Assembly (NCBI RefSeq): GCF_030160275.1
Contig: NZ_BSOA01000044.1
Location: 62,001-126,000 of the forward strand
Length of the DNA stretch: 64,000 nt
DNA from: Dyella flagellata
GTDB taxonomy: Bacteria; Pseudomonadota; Gammaproteobacteria; Xanthomonadales; Rhodanobacteraceae
Reading direction: 5' to 3'
Part shown: positions 26,334 to 36,002 of the stretch, in pieces
Numbering within the stretch: the stretch's first letter is position 1
Layout of the letters: every line of letters starts with the position of its first letter
Notes under the pieces: generated by a model
The model's database searches: none
The model's input: only the letters and a program-made list of their open reading frames with translations
What the model was told of the DNA's origin: nothing
Program-made: the position numbers and the translations under genes

Positions 26334-28642
26334 GCGCCTTTGTCTCTCAACCCGGCGCATCTACGCCGGTGGCACCCAGCGCGCCGGCACGCGTGCCGTC
26401 ACCCCCGCAATTGCCGAACGATCCGCTTTCCTTGCTGCTCAATGCACGGGTCGGCTGGCGCATGCTCGACGACAGCGGCGTGCGCACGACGCCGGACGGC
26501 GCCATCACCTTGCCGTGGCTGGCAGGCAGTGAGCGCAGCTTCGGCGAGGCATCGGGCAGCTTCGGTGGCTTGTGTGCACCGTGGCGCGCAGCCATCGACG
26601 ACAGCAGCAGCCTTTACGTGCTCGACGCGTTCCGCTATCGGCTGAAGCATTTCGATCCATGCCGCTGCGGTTTCGTCGCGCTGCCCTGTATCGGCGGCCA
26701 TGGCGGCGGTGCCAGGCAGTTGCGCAAGCCAGGCGGCATCGCCGTGCATAAGGGCCTGCTTTATATCTGCGACAGCGGCCTGGACGGTCTTACGCAAACC
26801 GGCAGCAACCCGCGACGGCAAGCCCTGCGCGAGCGCATTCGCGGCGAGAACCACCGGGTAAGCGTGTTCCTGTTGAATGGCTATGCGCTGCGCGGGCATC
26901 TGCGTCCACCACGTGAAAAGTATCCGCACTGGAAACCGCGCGCCGTGGCTTGCGACGCGCATGGCGGCGTGTGGGTCACGGATATCGCCAACCAATGCGT
27001 GCATCACTTCGGCGCCAACGGTCACTGGCGCGGCACGCGCGGGCCATCCTTCAACCAGCCTCTTTTCATAAGCGTAGATCGCTGTGGCGCGATCTACGTG
27101 GTCGATCTGGACCCGGTCAAACAGACACCGCGACTGCAAACCATGCAGCCTGACGGCGTGCCGCTGCTGCCACCGCAAAGCGTGGAGGCAGGCGCGAAAC
27201 ATTTTGCTGCGCTGCCGTTTACGGTGCTGGCGAATGGCACGCTCGATCTTCGCGCACTGTGCGCCACGCTTGCCGGCGAAGTCAGCGGCTATTTCGATGC
27301 GGATGGCGATCCACTCAAAGTCGCACCCGCTGCACCGGTTCAGTACTTTGAAACCGACGCGTCATTCGTCAGCGGCCCGCTCGACAGCAAGCTGCTCGAC
27401 TGCCAATGGCATCGCCTGCTGCTGCGCGGCGAGCTGCCGCAGGGCTGTTCGGTGCTTGCGCAAACCTTCTGCGCCGACGAAATCTACAACGGCGATCAAC
27501 TCGACGGTTTTGCGCAATGGCAACCGCTGACCCTCGCACAGCCCTTGACGCCGCCTCGCAACGGCACCGGCAAGGCATGGTCGTGGGACGGTCTGATCCG
27601 TAGTCCGCCGGGACGTTATCTCTGGCTACGCATCGCGCTGCATGGCACGGGCAAGGCCACACCTGTGCTGCGCGCGATGGAAGTCGAATTTCCACGCATC
27701 ACCTCGCTGCGCTATCTGCCGGCGGTGTTTGCCATCGAACCGGTGAGTGCGGATTTCACTGCGCGCTTCCTGGCACTGTTCGACACCACCTTGCGCAGCA
27801 TCGAACACAGCGTGGATACCCTGCCACGCTGGTTCGATCCGATGAGCACGCCAGCCAAGCCCGTCGGTAACGCCAGGATCGATTTTTTGAGCTGGTTGGC
27901 CTCCTGGATCGGCCTGAGTCTGCCGCGCAACTGGAGCGAAGCACGCAAACGCGACTACGTACGCCGTGCCGGCAAACTGTATGCGCGACGTGGCACACCG
28001 CGTGGCTTGCGCGACATGCTGTTGCTCTTTCTTGGTTGGGGCGATGCGGCACAGCGCTATTCCCGGCGCCCCACCGCACATCGATGCAACGAGGAACCGC
28101 GCAATTGCCGCCCCCTTCCACCCTGCGTGCCCTACCAACCGCCGCCGCTAGTGCTGGAGCATTTCAAGCTGCGGCGCTGGTTGCAGTTGGGGGCGGGTCG
28201 ATTGGGCGAAAAAGCCGAGCTGTGGGGACGGCGCCTCGTCAACCGTTCGCAACTGAACACAAATGCGCGCACCGGCGATACACGATTGCTGACCACGCCG
28301 GATGCAGCCAGCGATCCGGTGCTGCTGGACGCCAACCAGATCACCGTGTTTGTGCCTGCGCGCTATCGCGATCCCGCGCAGCGCCGGTCACTGCAGCAAT
28401 GGCTACGCAGTGAATGCCCCGCTTACGTGCTGGCGAACATTGAGTACGTGGAACCACGCATGCGCATTGGCGTGCAATCCATGATCGGTTTCGACAGCGT
28501 CATCGCGCGCCTGCCGCAAGGCGTGGCGCTCGGTGGCAACGCGCTAGGCAACGGCACCGTGCTGACCGGTGCAGCACCGGCAAAACCGCCCGCGGCACGG
28601 ATCGGCCGCGACAGCCGTATCGGTAACCCGCCAACCCTTTAA
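26330..28642 (+). CDS. tail protein I-like baseplate protein with an N-terminal propeller-like domain
   Basis: A 770-aa protein starting at GTG 26330 in a GTGA overlap with baseplate J. The C-terminal portion (about 465-620) is phage tail protein I: RYLPAVFAIEP, FLALFDTTLRSIE, RIDFLSWLASWIGL, YVRRAGKLYARRGTPRGLRDML. The front (about 60-270) carries repeats like KPGGIAVHKGLLYICDSG and KPRAVACDAHGGVWVTD, the look of NHL/six-bladed propeller units, followed by a beta-rich middle. In Afp/PVC the partner Afp12 is a wedge. The fused propeller suggests an exposed binding surface at the baseplate edge. Wedge identity is strong; the propeller fold is inferred. Confidence 0.85.
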   Translation: MSAFVSQPGASTPVAPSAPARVPSPPQLPNDPLSLLLNARVGWRMLDDSGVRTTPDGAITLPWLAGSERSFGEASGSFGGLCAPWRAAIDDSSSLYVLDAFRYRLKHFDPCRCGFVALPCIGGHGGGARQLRKPGGIAVHKGLLYICDSGLDGLTQTGSNPRRQALRERIRGENHRVSVFLLNGYALRGHLRPPREKYPHWKPRAVACDAHGGVWVTDIANQCVHHFGANGHWRGTRGPSFNQPLFISVDRCGAIYVVDLDPVKQTPRLQTMQPDGVPLLPPQSVEAGAKHFAALPFTVLANGTLDLRALCATLAGEVSGYFDADGDPLKVAPAAPVQYFETDASFVSGPLDSKLLDCQWHRLLLRGELPQGCSVLAQTFCADEIYNGDQLDGFAQWQPLTLAQPLTPPRNGTGKAWSWDGLIRSPPGRYLWLRIALHGTGKATPVLRAMEVEFPRITSLRYLPAVFAIEPVSADFTARFLALFDTTLRSIEHSVDTLPRWFDPMSTPAKPVGNARIDFLSWLASWIGLSLPRNWSEARKRDYVRRAGKLYARRGTPRGLRDMLLLFLGWGDAAQRYSRRPTAHRCNEEPRNCRPLPPCVPYQPPPLVLEHFKLRRWLQLGAGRLGEKAELWGRRLVNRSQLNTNARTGDTRLLTTPDAASDPVLLDANQITVFVPARYRDPAQRRSLQQWLRSECPAYVLANIEYVEPRMRIGVQSMIGFDSVIARLPQGVALGGNALGNGTVLTGAAPAKPPAARIGRDSRIGNPPTL

Positions 28643-28682
28643 CCAAACCTTTCACCGCATGCACGCCCAGGAGAACGAGACC

Positions 28683-30221
28683 ATGGCCGATCCCAGCGAA
28701 GTCACTCAGGCGAAGTGTCCGGCTTGCGATTACGAACCGTTCTCCCGCAATGCCTATTGGACCGGCAAGCTGATGCTGGCGCGCGACTTCATCGACGAAC
28801 AACGCTACGTCGTCGAAAAACTGCGCCACCACAATCAGCTTCTGCATGGCGAAGGCGTGGTCTGCGGCTTGAAGGTCACGCAACACGACAATCCCAACTG
28901 CCGCAGCCGTTACGTGTACGTAGAACCTGGCACCGCCGTGGATTGCTGCGGCCACGATATCGTGGTGAACGACCGCGAGATCCTCGACGTGCTGGCACAA
29001 CCCGCGGTGGCCGCGATCAAGGACAAGGATCCGCACACGCTGCAGATCTGCATCCGCTATCGCGAATGCCCTACCGAAGACATACCGGTGCTGTACGACG
29101 AATGCGGCTGCGACGATTCGCGTTGCGCACCTAACCGGATTCTCGAATCCTTCGAGCTATGCGTGCTGGTCGATCCCAAGCTATCGTCGCCCTCGCCCGC
29201 GCCCGATCAATGCGATGCACTTTGGCAACAAAGCCTGGATGGCTGCCCCCATTGCGATAAACCCGATTGCGTGGTGCTGGCAACGATCGACCAGTACGTG
29301 GCAGGCGATCAGTTGGTGGATCCGCCAGCATCGGCTCCCGCGCCTACGCCCACACCCACACCCACACCCACTCCGACTCCGACTCCGACTCCGACTCCGA
29401 CGCCTGCTCCAACACCCGCCGCAGGCACGGCAATCATCGACAACCTCACCGACCGCGTGATGCTGCCCAGTACGCAGGTGATCAAGGCAGTAATCGATTG
29501 CGTTCTCTCCAAAGGTGGCACGCAAGGCCCTAAAGGCGATAAGGGAGATAAAGGCGATAAAGGAGACAAAGGCGACAAGGGCGATAAGGGAGATAAGGGA
29601 GATAAGGGAGATAAGGGAGATAAGGGAGATAAGGGAGATAAAGGCGATGCCGGCCTCAAGGGCGACCCAGGCCCCGGCCTACAAACCGGCCTGCGGCGAA
29701 TCATTGCGACGAGCTGGCAGCATGGCAAGCCGTGGAAGATGAGCTATCTCACCCCTGGCCCTAACGGCAACAACGATGCCTGTTTCGTTATCGCCTTCGA
29801 TGGCCCCATCACATTCGACGACAGCGTCAAGGATCCGCACGTGTTCCAGGTGCTGGTGCCATGGGGTTCCGGCAATGCCACGGCTGCAAACCCAGTCCTG
29901 TGCCGCTGTCCGCTCATCGGCGAGGTAGTGCCCGTTGTTGCGACGGTCGATACGGCGCAAAACCTGGTGACCTCCGCGACTTATACAAGCGGTTCACCTA
30001 ACTTCACTGAAGCGATCGCCTTCGTACCGCCTCCGCAGATCGCCGAGAACTTCCGTGAGTTCTGGGTAATCCTGCGTTGCGACTTCGTGCTGGACAAAAC
30101 CGGCAAATCGGCCGTGTCGGGTCAGTTCGTGCGACACGTCTTTCCGACCGGACAAGTCACCGCCGATCCGAAGCTTGGCATCCAGGGCGGTTTGTTCGAA
30201 AGCTGGTTCAAGCGCGGATGA
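28683..30221 (+). CDS. fibre-like eCIS protein A with PT stalk and collagen-like repeat
   Basis: A 512-aa protein. Residues about 25-95 form a domain shared with the next two genes (YWTGKLM...GVVCGLKV...EPGTAV...GHDIVV). A Cys-rich section follows. A Pro-Thr repeat (about 220-244) looks like an extended stalk. Then comes a collagen-like tract (about 282-332) with 12 consecutive GDK triplets, and a beta-rich C-terminal head of about 175 residues. Collagen-like tracts trimerise and are common in phage fibres, so a trimeric receptor-binding or surface appendage is likely. AGGAG precedes ATG 28683; upstream ATG 28659 lacks a ribosome site. The repeats are built from short DNA repeats. Confidence 0.8.
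   Translation: MADPSEVTQAKCPACDYEPFSRNAYWTGKLMLARDFIDEQRYVVEKLRHHNQLLHGEGVVCGLKVTQHDNPNCRSRYVYVEPGTAVDCCGHDIVVNDREILDVLAQPAVAAIKDKDPHTLQICIRYRECPTEDIPVLYDECGCDDSRCAPNRILESFELCVLVDPKLSSPSPAPDQCDALWQQSLDGCPHCDKPDCVVLATIDQYVAGDQLVDPPASAPAPTPTPTPTPTPTPTPTPTPTPAPTPAAGTAIIDNLTDRVMLPSTQVIKAVIDCVLSKGGTQGPKGDKGDKGDKGDKGDKGDKGDKGDKGDKGDKGDKGDKGDAGLKGDPGPGLQTGLRRIIATSWQHGKPWKMSYLTPGPNGNNDACFVIAFDGPITFDDSVKDPHVFQVLVPWGSGNATAANPVLCRCPLIGEVVPVVATVDTAQNLVTSATYTSGSPNFTEAIAFVPPPQIAENFREFWVILRCDFVLDKTGKSAVSGQFVRHVFPTGQVTADPKLGIQGGLFESWFKRG
29349..29400 (+). repeat. 6-bp tandem repeats encoding Pro-Thr
   Basis: Runs of CCCACA-type hexamers (about 29349-29370) pass into five exact CTCCGA units (29371-29400). 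Each unit codes for one Pro-Thr pair, so slippage changes stalk length without breaking the frame. Confidence 0.85.
29535..29648 (+). repeat. 9-bp tandem repeats encoding Gly-Asp-Lys collagen triplets
   Basis: Twelve GDK-coding 9-mers run from 29535 to 29642. Six in the middle (29586-29639) are identical (AAGGGAGAT), the others vary at third bases. A repeat unit equals one collagen triplet, so copy number can vary in frame. Confidence 0.9.
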
Positions 30222-30308
30222 GCTGCTCATGACTTCGATCACTGCCGCAATCGCGAACGCCATCCACGGACCGGCACCTGCCACGCCGTCCACGACGAGG
30301 ACACGCTA

Positions 30309-32078
30309 ATGGCCACCACTTCACCTATCTATACGCGCGGCTCGATCTCGCTTCCGGACTGCAATAGCACGCCGATGTGCGACACCACGCCGGCATGCCC
30401 TGCCTGCGGCGGATTGGAATGCCTTTGCCGTCCACGCTTTTTCGCCGGTCAATTGCTGACCGACGAAGATTTGAATCGCCTGGACCATTACATCGTCGCC
30501 AAAAACCGCCTGCATAACCGATATCTGGTCGGCACCGGTGTCGCCTGCGGGCTCGAAGTGGTTTGCGACGGCTGCGCCACACAGCGCGGTTCGGGCAAGG
30601 TGACGGTGAAGCCAGGCTATGCGGTGTCGCCGTGCGGCAACGACATCGTGGTGTGCAACAACGTCACGGTTGACGTGTGCGCATTGATCGCGCAATGCAG
30701 GCCGCAAACCGACAGCGATTGCTCCGACTTGTTCGCCGAAAAGAACACCGCCACCCTTACCGAAAACCAGTGCGATGCAGGCAGCGAAGACTGGGTGTTG
30801 GCGATCTGCTACACAGAGAAACCATCGCGCGGTGTCGGCGCCTTGCACGAATCGGCGAATGGTCCAAGCTGCTCGTGTGGTGGCAGCGGCGGCAGTGGTG
30901 GTTGCTCATGTGGCGGCACAACAAGTAGCACCAATAGTTGCGGCTGCCAGTCGAGTAGCGCAAACAAGAGCGCCACCACCACGCCCAAGAGAACCTCGGT
31001 CTCCTGCGAGCCCACGCTGATCTGCGAGGGCTACAGCTTCAAGGCGTACAAAATCCCCAGGAATGCGCTCAATCAGCGCAGCTACGGCGCACTGATGAAG
31101 CGCTATCTGTGCTGCATCAAGCCGATGCTGGATGAACTGCAAGGATCGTTCGGCGACAACCGCTTCGCGGAGGAACAGCTTTACGGCAAGCTATCCTCGT
31201 TGCGCGATGCGCTAGCCGAATTCATCCAGGAACAGGGTTTTTACGACTGCGAACTGGCTGCACGACTGGGAGCGGTAGGCATCCCGGCGCCATTGACGGG
31301 TGCTAACGGCAACGAAACCAACTGGCAGAAGCAGGCGGACAGCTACGCTTACGCCATGAATGGGTTGAGCAAGGTGGCAGCGGAAATCAAGCAGAAATGC
31401 CTATGCGCCGCGCTGCTGCCACCCTGCCCCGCCCAGGCGATGGCCGATTGCGTGCCGCTGGCGACGATTACGGTTTCCACCGGTACTTGCCGCGTAAGCA
31501 AGGTCTGCAATGTCAGCGTCCGCGATTTTCTGCCTACCTGGCCCAACATCCAGTATTGGCTATCCGCCTTCAGCACTCGCTACGGCAGCCTGTTCGACAT
31601 GCTGCATCGCTATCTCGAGCTGATGTGCTGCAACACCCGATCATGGGGGCATGGCGTCAATATCAAGTATGAGCAGAATGGCTACGTGATGAGCGCACAA
31701 CCGGCAACTGCGAAGCTCGACGAAGTCAACAATACGCCGCCGGCCTTCGCCACCTTGCTGAGCGATGCGCTCGCTCATCCCGAGCACCGCATCGATTCGC
31801 AAAGCCTGTTCCTGGCCACGCTTGGCCTGCACGACGCCTACGACAAGCCCCTGCTCAGCGATGAGGAGATGAGCCATCCGACAGAAGCTTTGCTGATCAG
31901 CCAGGTGATCGCGCCGTGGCTGCGCGACCTGTCGCCGAAGCCCGCGCAGAATGGAACGACGGCATCCAATGAAGCGGTGAACGTCAACGATCTGGCCAGC
32001 CAGATCGACGCTTTGAAAAAGCAGGTTGCGGACCAGCAAGCGCAGATAGCCAAGTTGAGCAGCAACACCAAGCCTTGA
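30309..32078 (+). CDS. fibre-like/baseplate eCIS protein B (Cys-rich, coiled-coil C-terminus)
   Basis: A 589-aa protein. Residues about 44-115 share the domain seen in proteins A and C (FFAGQLLTDEDL, GVACGLEV, KPGYAVSPCGNDIVV). A Gly/Ser/Cys linker (about 183-220, with CSCGGSGGSGGCSCGG) leads to a helical region with many Cys residues (KRYLCCIKPMLDELQ), and the last 35 residues form a coiled coil (INALKKQ-like heptads, QVADQQAQIAKL). The high Cys count is unusual for a cytoplasm-built particle protein and may mean metal binding or disulfides after release. Function unknown; position and shared domain make it a particle component. Confidence 0.7.
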   Translation: MATTSPIYTRGSISLPDCNSTPMCDTTPACPACGGLECLCRPRFFAGQLLTDEDLNRLDHYIVAKNRLHNRYLVGTGVACGLEVVCDGCATQRGSGKVTVKPGYAVSPCGNDIVVCNNVTVDVCALIAQCRPQTDSDCSDLFAEKNTATLTENQCDAGSEDWVLAICYTEKPSRGVGALHESANGPSCSCGGSGGSGGCSCGGTTSSTNSCGCQSSSANKSATTTPKRTSVSCEPTLICEGYSFKAYKIPRNALNQRSYGALMKRYLCCIKPMLDELQGSFGDNRFAEEQLYGKLSSLRDALAEFIQEQGFYDCELAARLGAVGIPAPLTGANGNETNWQKQADSYAYAMNGLSKVAAEIKQKCLCAALLPPCPAQAMADCVPLATITVSTGTCRVSKVCNVSVRDFLPTWPNIQYWLSAFSTRYGSLFDMLHRYLELMCCNTRSWGHGVNIKYEQNGYVMSAQPATAKLDEVNNTPPAFATLLSDALAHPEHRIDSQSLFLATLGLHDAYDKPLLSDEEMSHPTEALLISQVIAPWLRDLSPKPAQNGTTASNEAVNVNDLASQIDALKKQVADQQAQIAKLSSNTKP

Positions 32079-32088
32079 GGAGACGGCG

Positions 32089-34392
32089 ATGAATCAGAGC
32101 GAGCGTCCGGTTTTCTTCGCAGGCCAATATCTGAGCGCCGACGATCTCACGGCAGCCGTGCTCTATGAGCATGTGCAAACGGCACGCCATGGCTTGGGTG
32201 CGCACACCTGGGGCATCGCGATCGGCCTGGACTTGGTGGAGCGCAGCTTGCCGTCCGGCGCCGTCGATGTCGCAATGATGCCCGGCGTTGCCTGGGATGG
32301 TTATGGCCAGGCGGTAGTGGTGGCGGCGCCGGTCAAGCTCAGCGTCAATCAATTCGCCAACTTCTTGAATACATCCGACAATGGCGATCTGATCAAAGTG
32401 TGGCTGCGCTATAAGGAAGCAGCCACGCCAAGCACGCCGCAGGGTTTCGCGCTATGCAGCGGCGATACGTCCAATCGCATTGCAGAAACCTACGAAGTGG
32501 TAGCTGGCGATCCCACCAAGGGGTCCCACGACACGATTACCGTGGCCGGCCGACAGCTCGACGCCAGGACAGCACTGCAGCAATTCGACGCAGACGCACC
32601 CATCGTCTACGACGAATCCATTCCGTTCCAGCAATTTCCCGAAGCGGGCGACAAGCGTCGCTGGCTGATTCCGATCGGCATGGTGCGCTGGTTCCAACAG
32701 GGCAATCAGCCCGGTCAGTTTGTTCCGCGCGACGACAGCGGCGGTGCGAGCGGACAACAGGCCAAGGACTCCGACACCATTCGCGCGTTCCGCCAATATC
32801 TGGGCGTGGTGGCCGAAAGCCTGCAAGCAGCCGACGGCGCGATCCGTTTGCGCGACCGCTACCGCGATCCACAGAAAGCGAAATTCCAGCCGCCGCTGGT
32901 TACCGATCCGAGTGCCAACGACCTGGTATGGGTGGAAGGCCATCTGCGCGTACTTGGCGATGCGCGGCTGGTGAACGGCATGCTCGATTTTCGCGCCGCC
33001 GATGGTCAACGCGATGGCGTGCCTGAAGCGCTTCGCCGCGTCGACGGTAACAAGGCCGGCGGCAGCGACTTGCAAGTTCTATTTGCAGCGAAAGACGGCG
33101 CCACCGGCAAGAATGCATTCGCAGTGGGTAACGTGAATGTAGACAGCAAGGGCGCGTTGCAGGACATCGTGCCGTTCCTTACGGTACGCGACAACGGCCT
33201 GACCTGCATCGGCGGCACCACTACGCCGGTCGCTACCCTGCAGGTTGCTGGCGACCTGGCACTCGACAAAATCAAAGGCGGCAGTCCGCTCAATCTCGTC
33301 AACAACGCCACCCTGATCTGGAATGACGGCAGCACGCTCTGGCTCAATGCCAACCTCGACCAGAGCAAGTTGATCGATGGCGTACGTGCGCTGGGCGAAT
33401 TCGCCTGCGACTCTTTGAACATCGGTGGCATGGGTAGCAACAACAACTGGAGCGACCCGGGTGCAGGTAATGCCTGGTTCGCGGGGTCGGTGGCGATCGG
33501 CACGACCACGCTCGATGCAAGCCTGGTTATCCAAGGTGCCCAAGACGATCAGGGAATGCTGCGCATATTCGGCAACGGAGGCGATTTCGTCTACGACGGC
33601 GGCAAAGACAAATTGTTCGTCTTCAACAACACCGGCAATATCACCGCGTTCCTTGGCGGCACCATCGGCATCGGCACCACCTCGCCGAATGCCCAATTGC
33701 ACGTCGCCAACAATCTGCAAGTCGACGCAGGCGCCAGCATCAGCGGATCGCTGTCGGTATCCGGCAATCCTTCGCTTAATCCCGTGCTGGCCTTGCACAG
33801 CCAGCAAGCCGACCAGGGCAACATGTCCTTCTTCAGCAACGGCGGCGATATCGAATACGACGGTGGCAGCGACCAGTTGTTCGTGATCAAGAACAACGGC
33901 AATGTCACCTCTTTCATGGGTGGAAGCATCGGCATCGGCACTACCAACCCCTTGGTAAACCTGCAAGTCGAGGGCGACTTCTATGCCACCGGCGCCGTCT
34001 ACGCTCAATTCAAACCCTTTCTCATTCCGCATCCCAAAGACGCAACTGGCAAGTATCTGGTTCATTGCGCTATTGAAGGTCCTGAGGCGGCTGTCTATTA
34101 CCGAGGCGAAAGCCAATTGGCTGGCGGAATCGCCACCGTCGCTCTGCCCGATTACTTCGAGCCGCTGACGCTTCCTACTCAACGCACTGTGCAAATCACT
34201 CCCATCTACGAAGCGAATGAACCGATATCGTCATTGGCAAGCTCGGCAGTACGCAATGGGAGCTTCAACGTTCGCATGATTACGCCAGATAATCCATCGC
34301 AACGTTTCTACTGGGAAGTAAAGGCAGTGCGCGCGGATGTTCCAGCCTTGCAGGTGGAACGTCCAGCCAGCAGCGCGCTTGCACGGCGGTGA
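32089..34392 (+). CDS. fibre-like eCIS protein C (tail-fibre type C-terminus)
   Basis: A 767-aa protein. The shared N-terminal domain is at about 7-85 (VFFAGQYLSADDL, GIAIGLDL, MMPGVAWDGYG). Residues about 370-645 carry short beta repeats typical of fibres: MAIGTTTLD-like and GSIGIGTTNPLVNLQVEG units alternate with GNGGDFVYDGGKDKLFVFNN and its near copy SNGGDIEYDGGSDQLFVIKN. The end (KYLVHCAIEGPEAAVYYRGE, VALPDYFEPL, RTVQITPIYE) is the tip domain known from many phage and eCIS fibres. It probably binds the target surface. It follows gene B by 10 bp. Confidence 0.85.
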   Translation: MNQSERPVFFAGQYLSADDLTAAVLYEHVQTARHGLGAHTWGIAIGLDLVERSLPSGAVDVAMMPGVAWDGYGQAVVVAAPVKLSVNQFANFLNTSDNGDLIKVWLRYKEAATPSTPQGFALCSGDTSNRIAETYEVVAGDPTKGSHDTITVAGRQLDARTALQQFDADAPIVYDESIPFQQFPEAGDKRRWLIPIGMVRWFQQGNQPGQFVPRDDSGGASGQQAKDSDTIRAFRQYLGVVAESLQAADGAIRLRDRYRDPQKAKFQPPLVTDPSANDLVWVEGHLRVLGDARLVNGMLDFRAADGQRDGVPEALRRVDGNKAGGSDLQVLFAAKDGATGKNAFAVGNVNVDSKGALQDIVPFLTVRDNGLTCIGGTTTPVATLQVAGDLALDKIKGGSPLNLVNNATLIWNDGSTLWLNANLDQSKLIDGVRALGEFACDSLNIGGMGSNNNWSDPGAGNAWFAGSVAIGTTTLDASLVIQGAQDDQGMLRIFGNGGDFVYDGGKDKLFVFNNTGNITAFLGGTIGIGTTSPNAQLHVANNLQVDAGASISGSLSVSGNPSLNPVLALHSQQADQGNMSFFSNGGDIEYDGGSDQLFVIKNNGNVTSFMGGSIGIGTTNPLVNLQVEGDFYATGAVYAQFKPFLIPHPKDATGKYLVHCAIEGPEAAVYYRGESQLAGGIATVALPDYFEPLTLPTQRTVQITPIYEANEPISSLASSAVRNGSFNVRMITPDNPSQRFYWEVKAVRADVPALQVERPASSALARR

Positions 34393-34399
34393 GCATCTC

Positions 34400-35998
34400 A
34401 TGATTGCCGCGCATGGCAGCTTGCATATCCGCCGCTGGCAAAACCGCTACCTGGTTTCGGCGACGCATCCATCCCCGCGGCAGGTGCAGGCAAAGCTCGA
34501 TACGGCCCTGCGTACGCGCACTGCTGCAGCGCTTGCGCCGATCCAGACCCTATTGCTTGCCCCGCTTGAAGCGGAGGCTCTGTATTTCATCCGCCATATC
34601 GCCCTGGAATGGCAGGTCGACAGTGCTGCCGATATCGATGAACTGGCACGTCGCGGTGCACAAGCCTTAGGCACCGCGCTTGCCAAAACCTTGGCGGAAG
34701 GCGAAAACGACAATGTCATCCGCTTTCGCGATCGCGCGGCTTATCTCGCACGGTTCGTCAACGATTGCGCCGTAGGCGACGCATGGCAGCGCTGGTATTA
34801 CGCATCATTCGATGGCTTGCGCCATCTGCCTGCTTCGATGGCGATTCGCACAGCCTTGACCGAAGAACCGGCTCTTGGGCTGAACGCCTTGCTTGCCCTG
34901 AACAACGAATCGAAACGTCGCGTGCTCGCCGCGCTGAGCGCCTATGACATTCAGCGCTTGCTGCAAAGCTGGGACGAGCCGGCTGCAAATGCCGATACGT
35001 GCTTTGCAGAAGCGCTCCGTGCGGCCATGCAATCGCCTGGTATCGCGTACTCGATCGAATACCATGCGCTGTGGCTTTACCTGTCCATCAGCTCAGGCGG
35101 CGGCACGGCCAGCGTCTCTGCGTGCATTGCAGTAGCCGCACTGATCGAAATCATGCGCGAACTTCCGCCAGCGCAACGCATAGCATGGATTGCCGCATTC
35201 GAGGACGCAATACCGCCGGCAAGCCATACCTACTTGCAATGGCTGCATCGACTGCCACTCGAAGTGCGCCGCCACGGCATGCAACAACTGGCGGCGGTGA
35301 TGGACATGCCAGCGACGGCCGTGCCTGTCGATAACGCCTATACCTCATTCGGTGGAGCATTCATGTTGCTGTCGATCCTGGACGACATGCACTTGGATGA
35401 ACACACGCAGGACTGGCCCGATCTGCAGGCGACGGATGCGCCCCCCTTGCCGGCAACGCAAGCGATGCGCTGGTTATTGCTGGCGCACGCGCAAGGCGCG
35501 CAACGCATGCGCGCATTTCTTGCCGATCCGCTATGGCGCCATTTGCTTGGTGTCGATGCTCGCGTGTCGGTCGACACCATCACGGACTGGCTGCATGGCC
35601 TTGGAGCTGAGCGACTGCGCCGGTGGCGACGCTGCTCGATGGAGGGCGCAAAGCAAATACTGCCCAATACCGAAAGACAGTTCCTCGCACGGCCAGCCAG
35701 CCCATGGTCCAGGCCATGGCATGCCGCTATCGTGATGACCGCGGAACAACTGATGCGCTACTTCGCACAAAAGATACCGGGCTTCGCCGCTTCCAGCGCC
35801 AGTTATCTGCACGCGCAATTTCTCGATATCGGCGCGCAGATCGACTACCCGCACGCCGGTAGCGAATACGGCCATCTGCAAGTGACACTGGAACGTCCGC
35901 CGCTGGCCTTGCTGTTGAACCTCGCCGGTTTGAATCGTGGCCAGAGCGAAATCCCCTGGCTGAGCACACCTTCGCTGCGCTTTTTCAGCCGGGAATAA
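34400..35998 (+). CDS. eCIS-associated protein of unknown function
   Basis: A 532-aa, mostly helical protein rich in Ala, Leu, Arg and Trp. No family was recognised. The N-terminus (SLHIRRWQNRYLVSATHPSP) and the C-terminus (EYGHLQVTLERPPLALLLNLAGLNRG) are beta-like, with a long alpha-helical centre between them. It lies directly before the AAA+ ATPase gene (4 bp), where Afp/PVC clusters keep the tape-measure gene, but it has no long coiled coil or hydrophobic segment typical of tape measures. ATG 34400 follows the previous stop by 7 nt. It may be an ATPase partner. Confidence 0.65.
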   Translation: MIAAHGSLHIRRWQNRYLVSATHPSPRQVQAKLDTALRTRTAAALAPIQTLLLAPLEAEALYFIRHIALEWQVDSAADIDELARRGAQALGTALAKTLAEGENDNVIRFRDRAAYLARFVNDCAVGDAWQRWYYASFDGLRHLPASMAIRTALTEEPALGLNALLALNNESKRRVLAALSAYDIQRLLQSWDEPAANADTCFAEALRAAMQSPGIAYSIEYHALWLYLSISSGGGTASVSACIAVAALIEIMRELPPAQRIAWIAAFEDAIPPASHTYLQWLHRLPLEVRRHGMQQLAAVMDMPATAVPVDNAYTSFGGAFMLLSILDDMHLDEHTQDWPDLQATDAPPLPATQAMRWLLLAHAQGAQRMRAFLADPLWRHLLGVDARVSVDTITDWLHGLGAERLRRWRRCSMEGAKQILPNTERQFLARPASPWSRPWHAAIVMTAEQLMRYFAQKIPGFAASSASYLHAQFLDIGAQIDYPHAGSEYGHLQVTLERPPLALLLNLAGLNRGQSEIPWLSTPSLRFFSRE

Positions 35999-36002
35999 GC
36001 CC

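Noticed and set aside
29535-29648. CRISPR-like array.
   Set aside because: The repeat units are 9 bp without spacers and code for collagen triplets within an intact gene.
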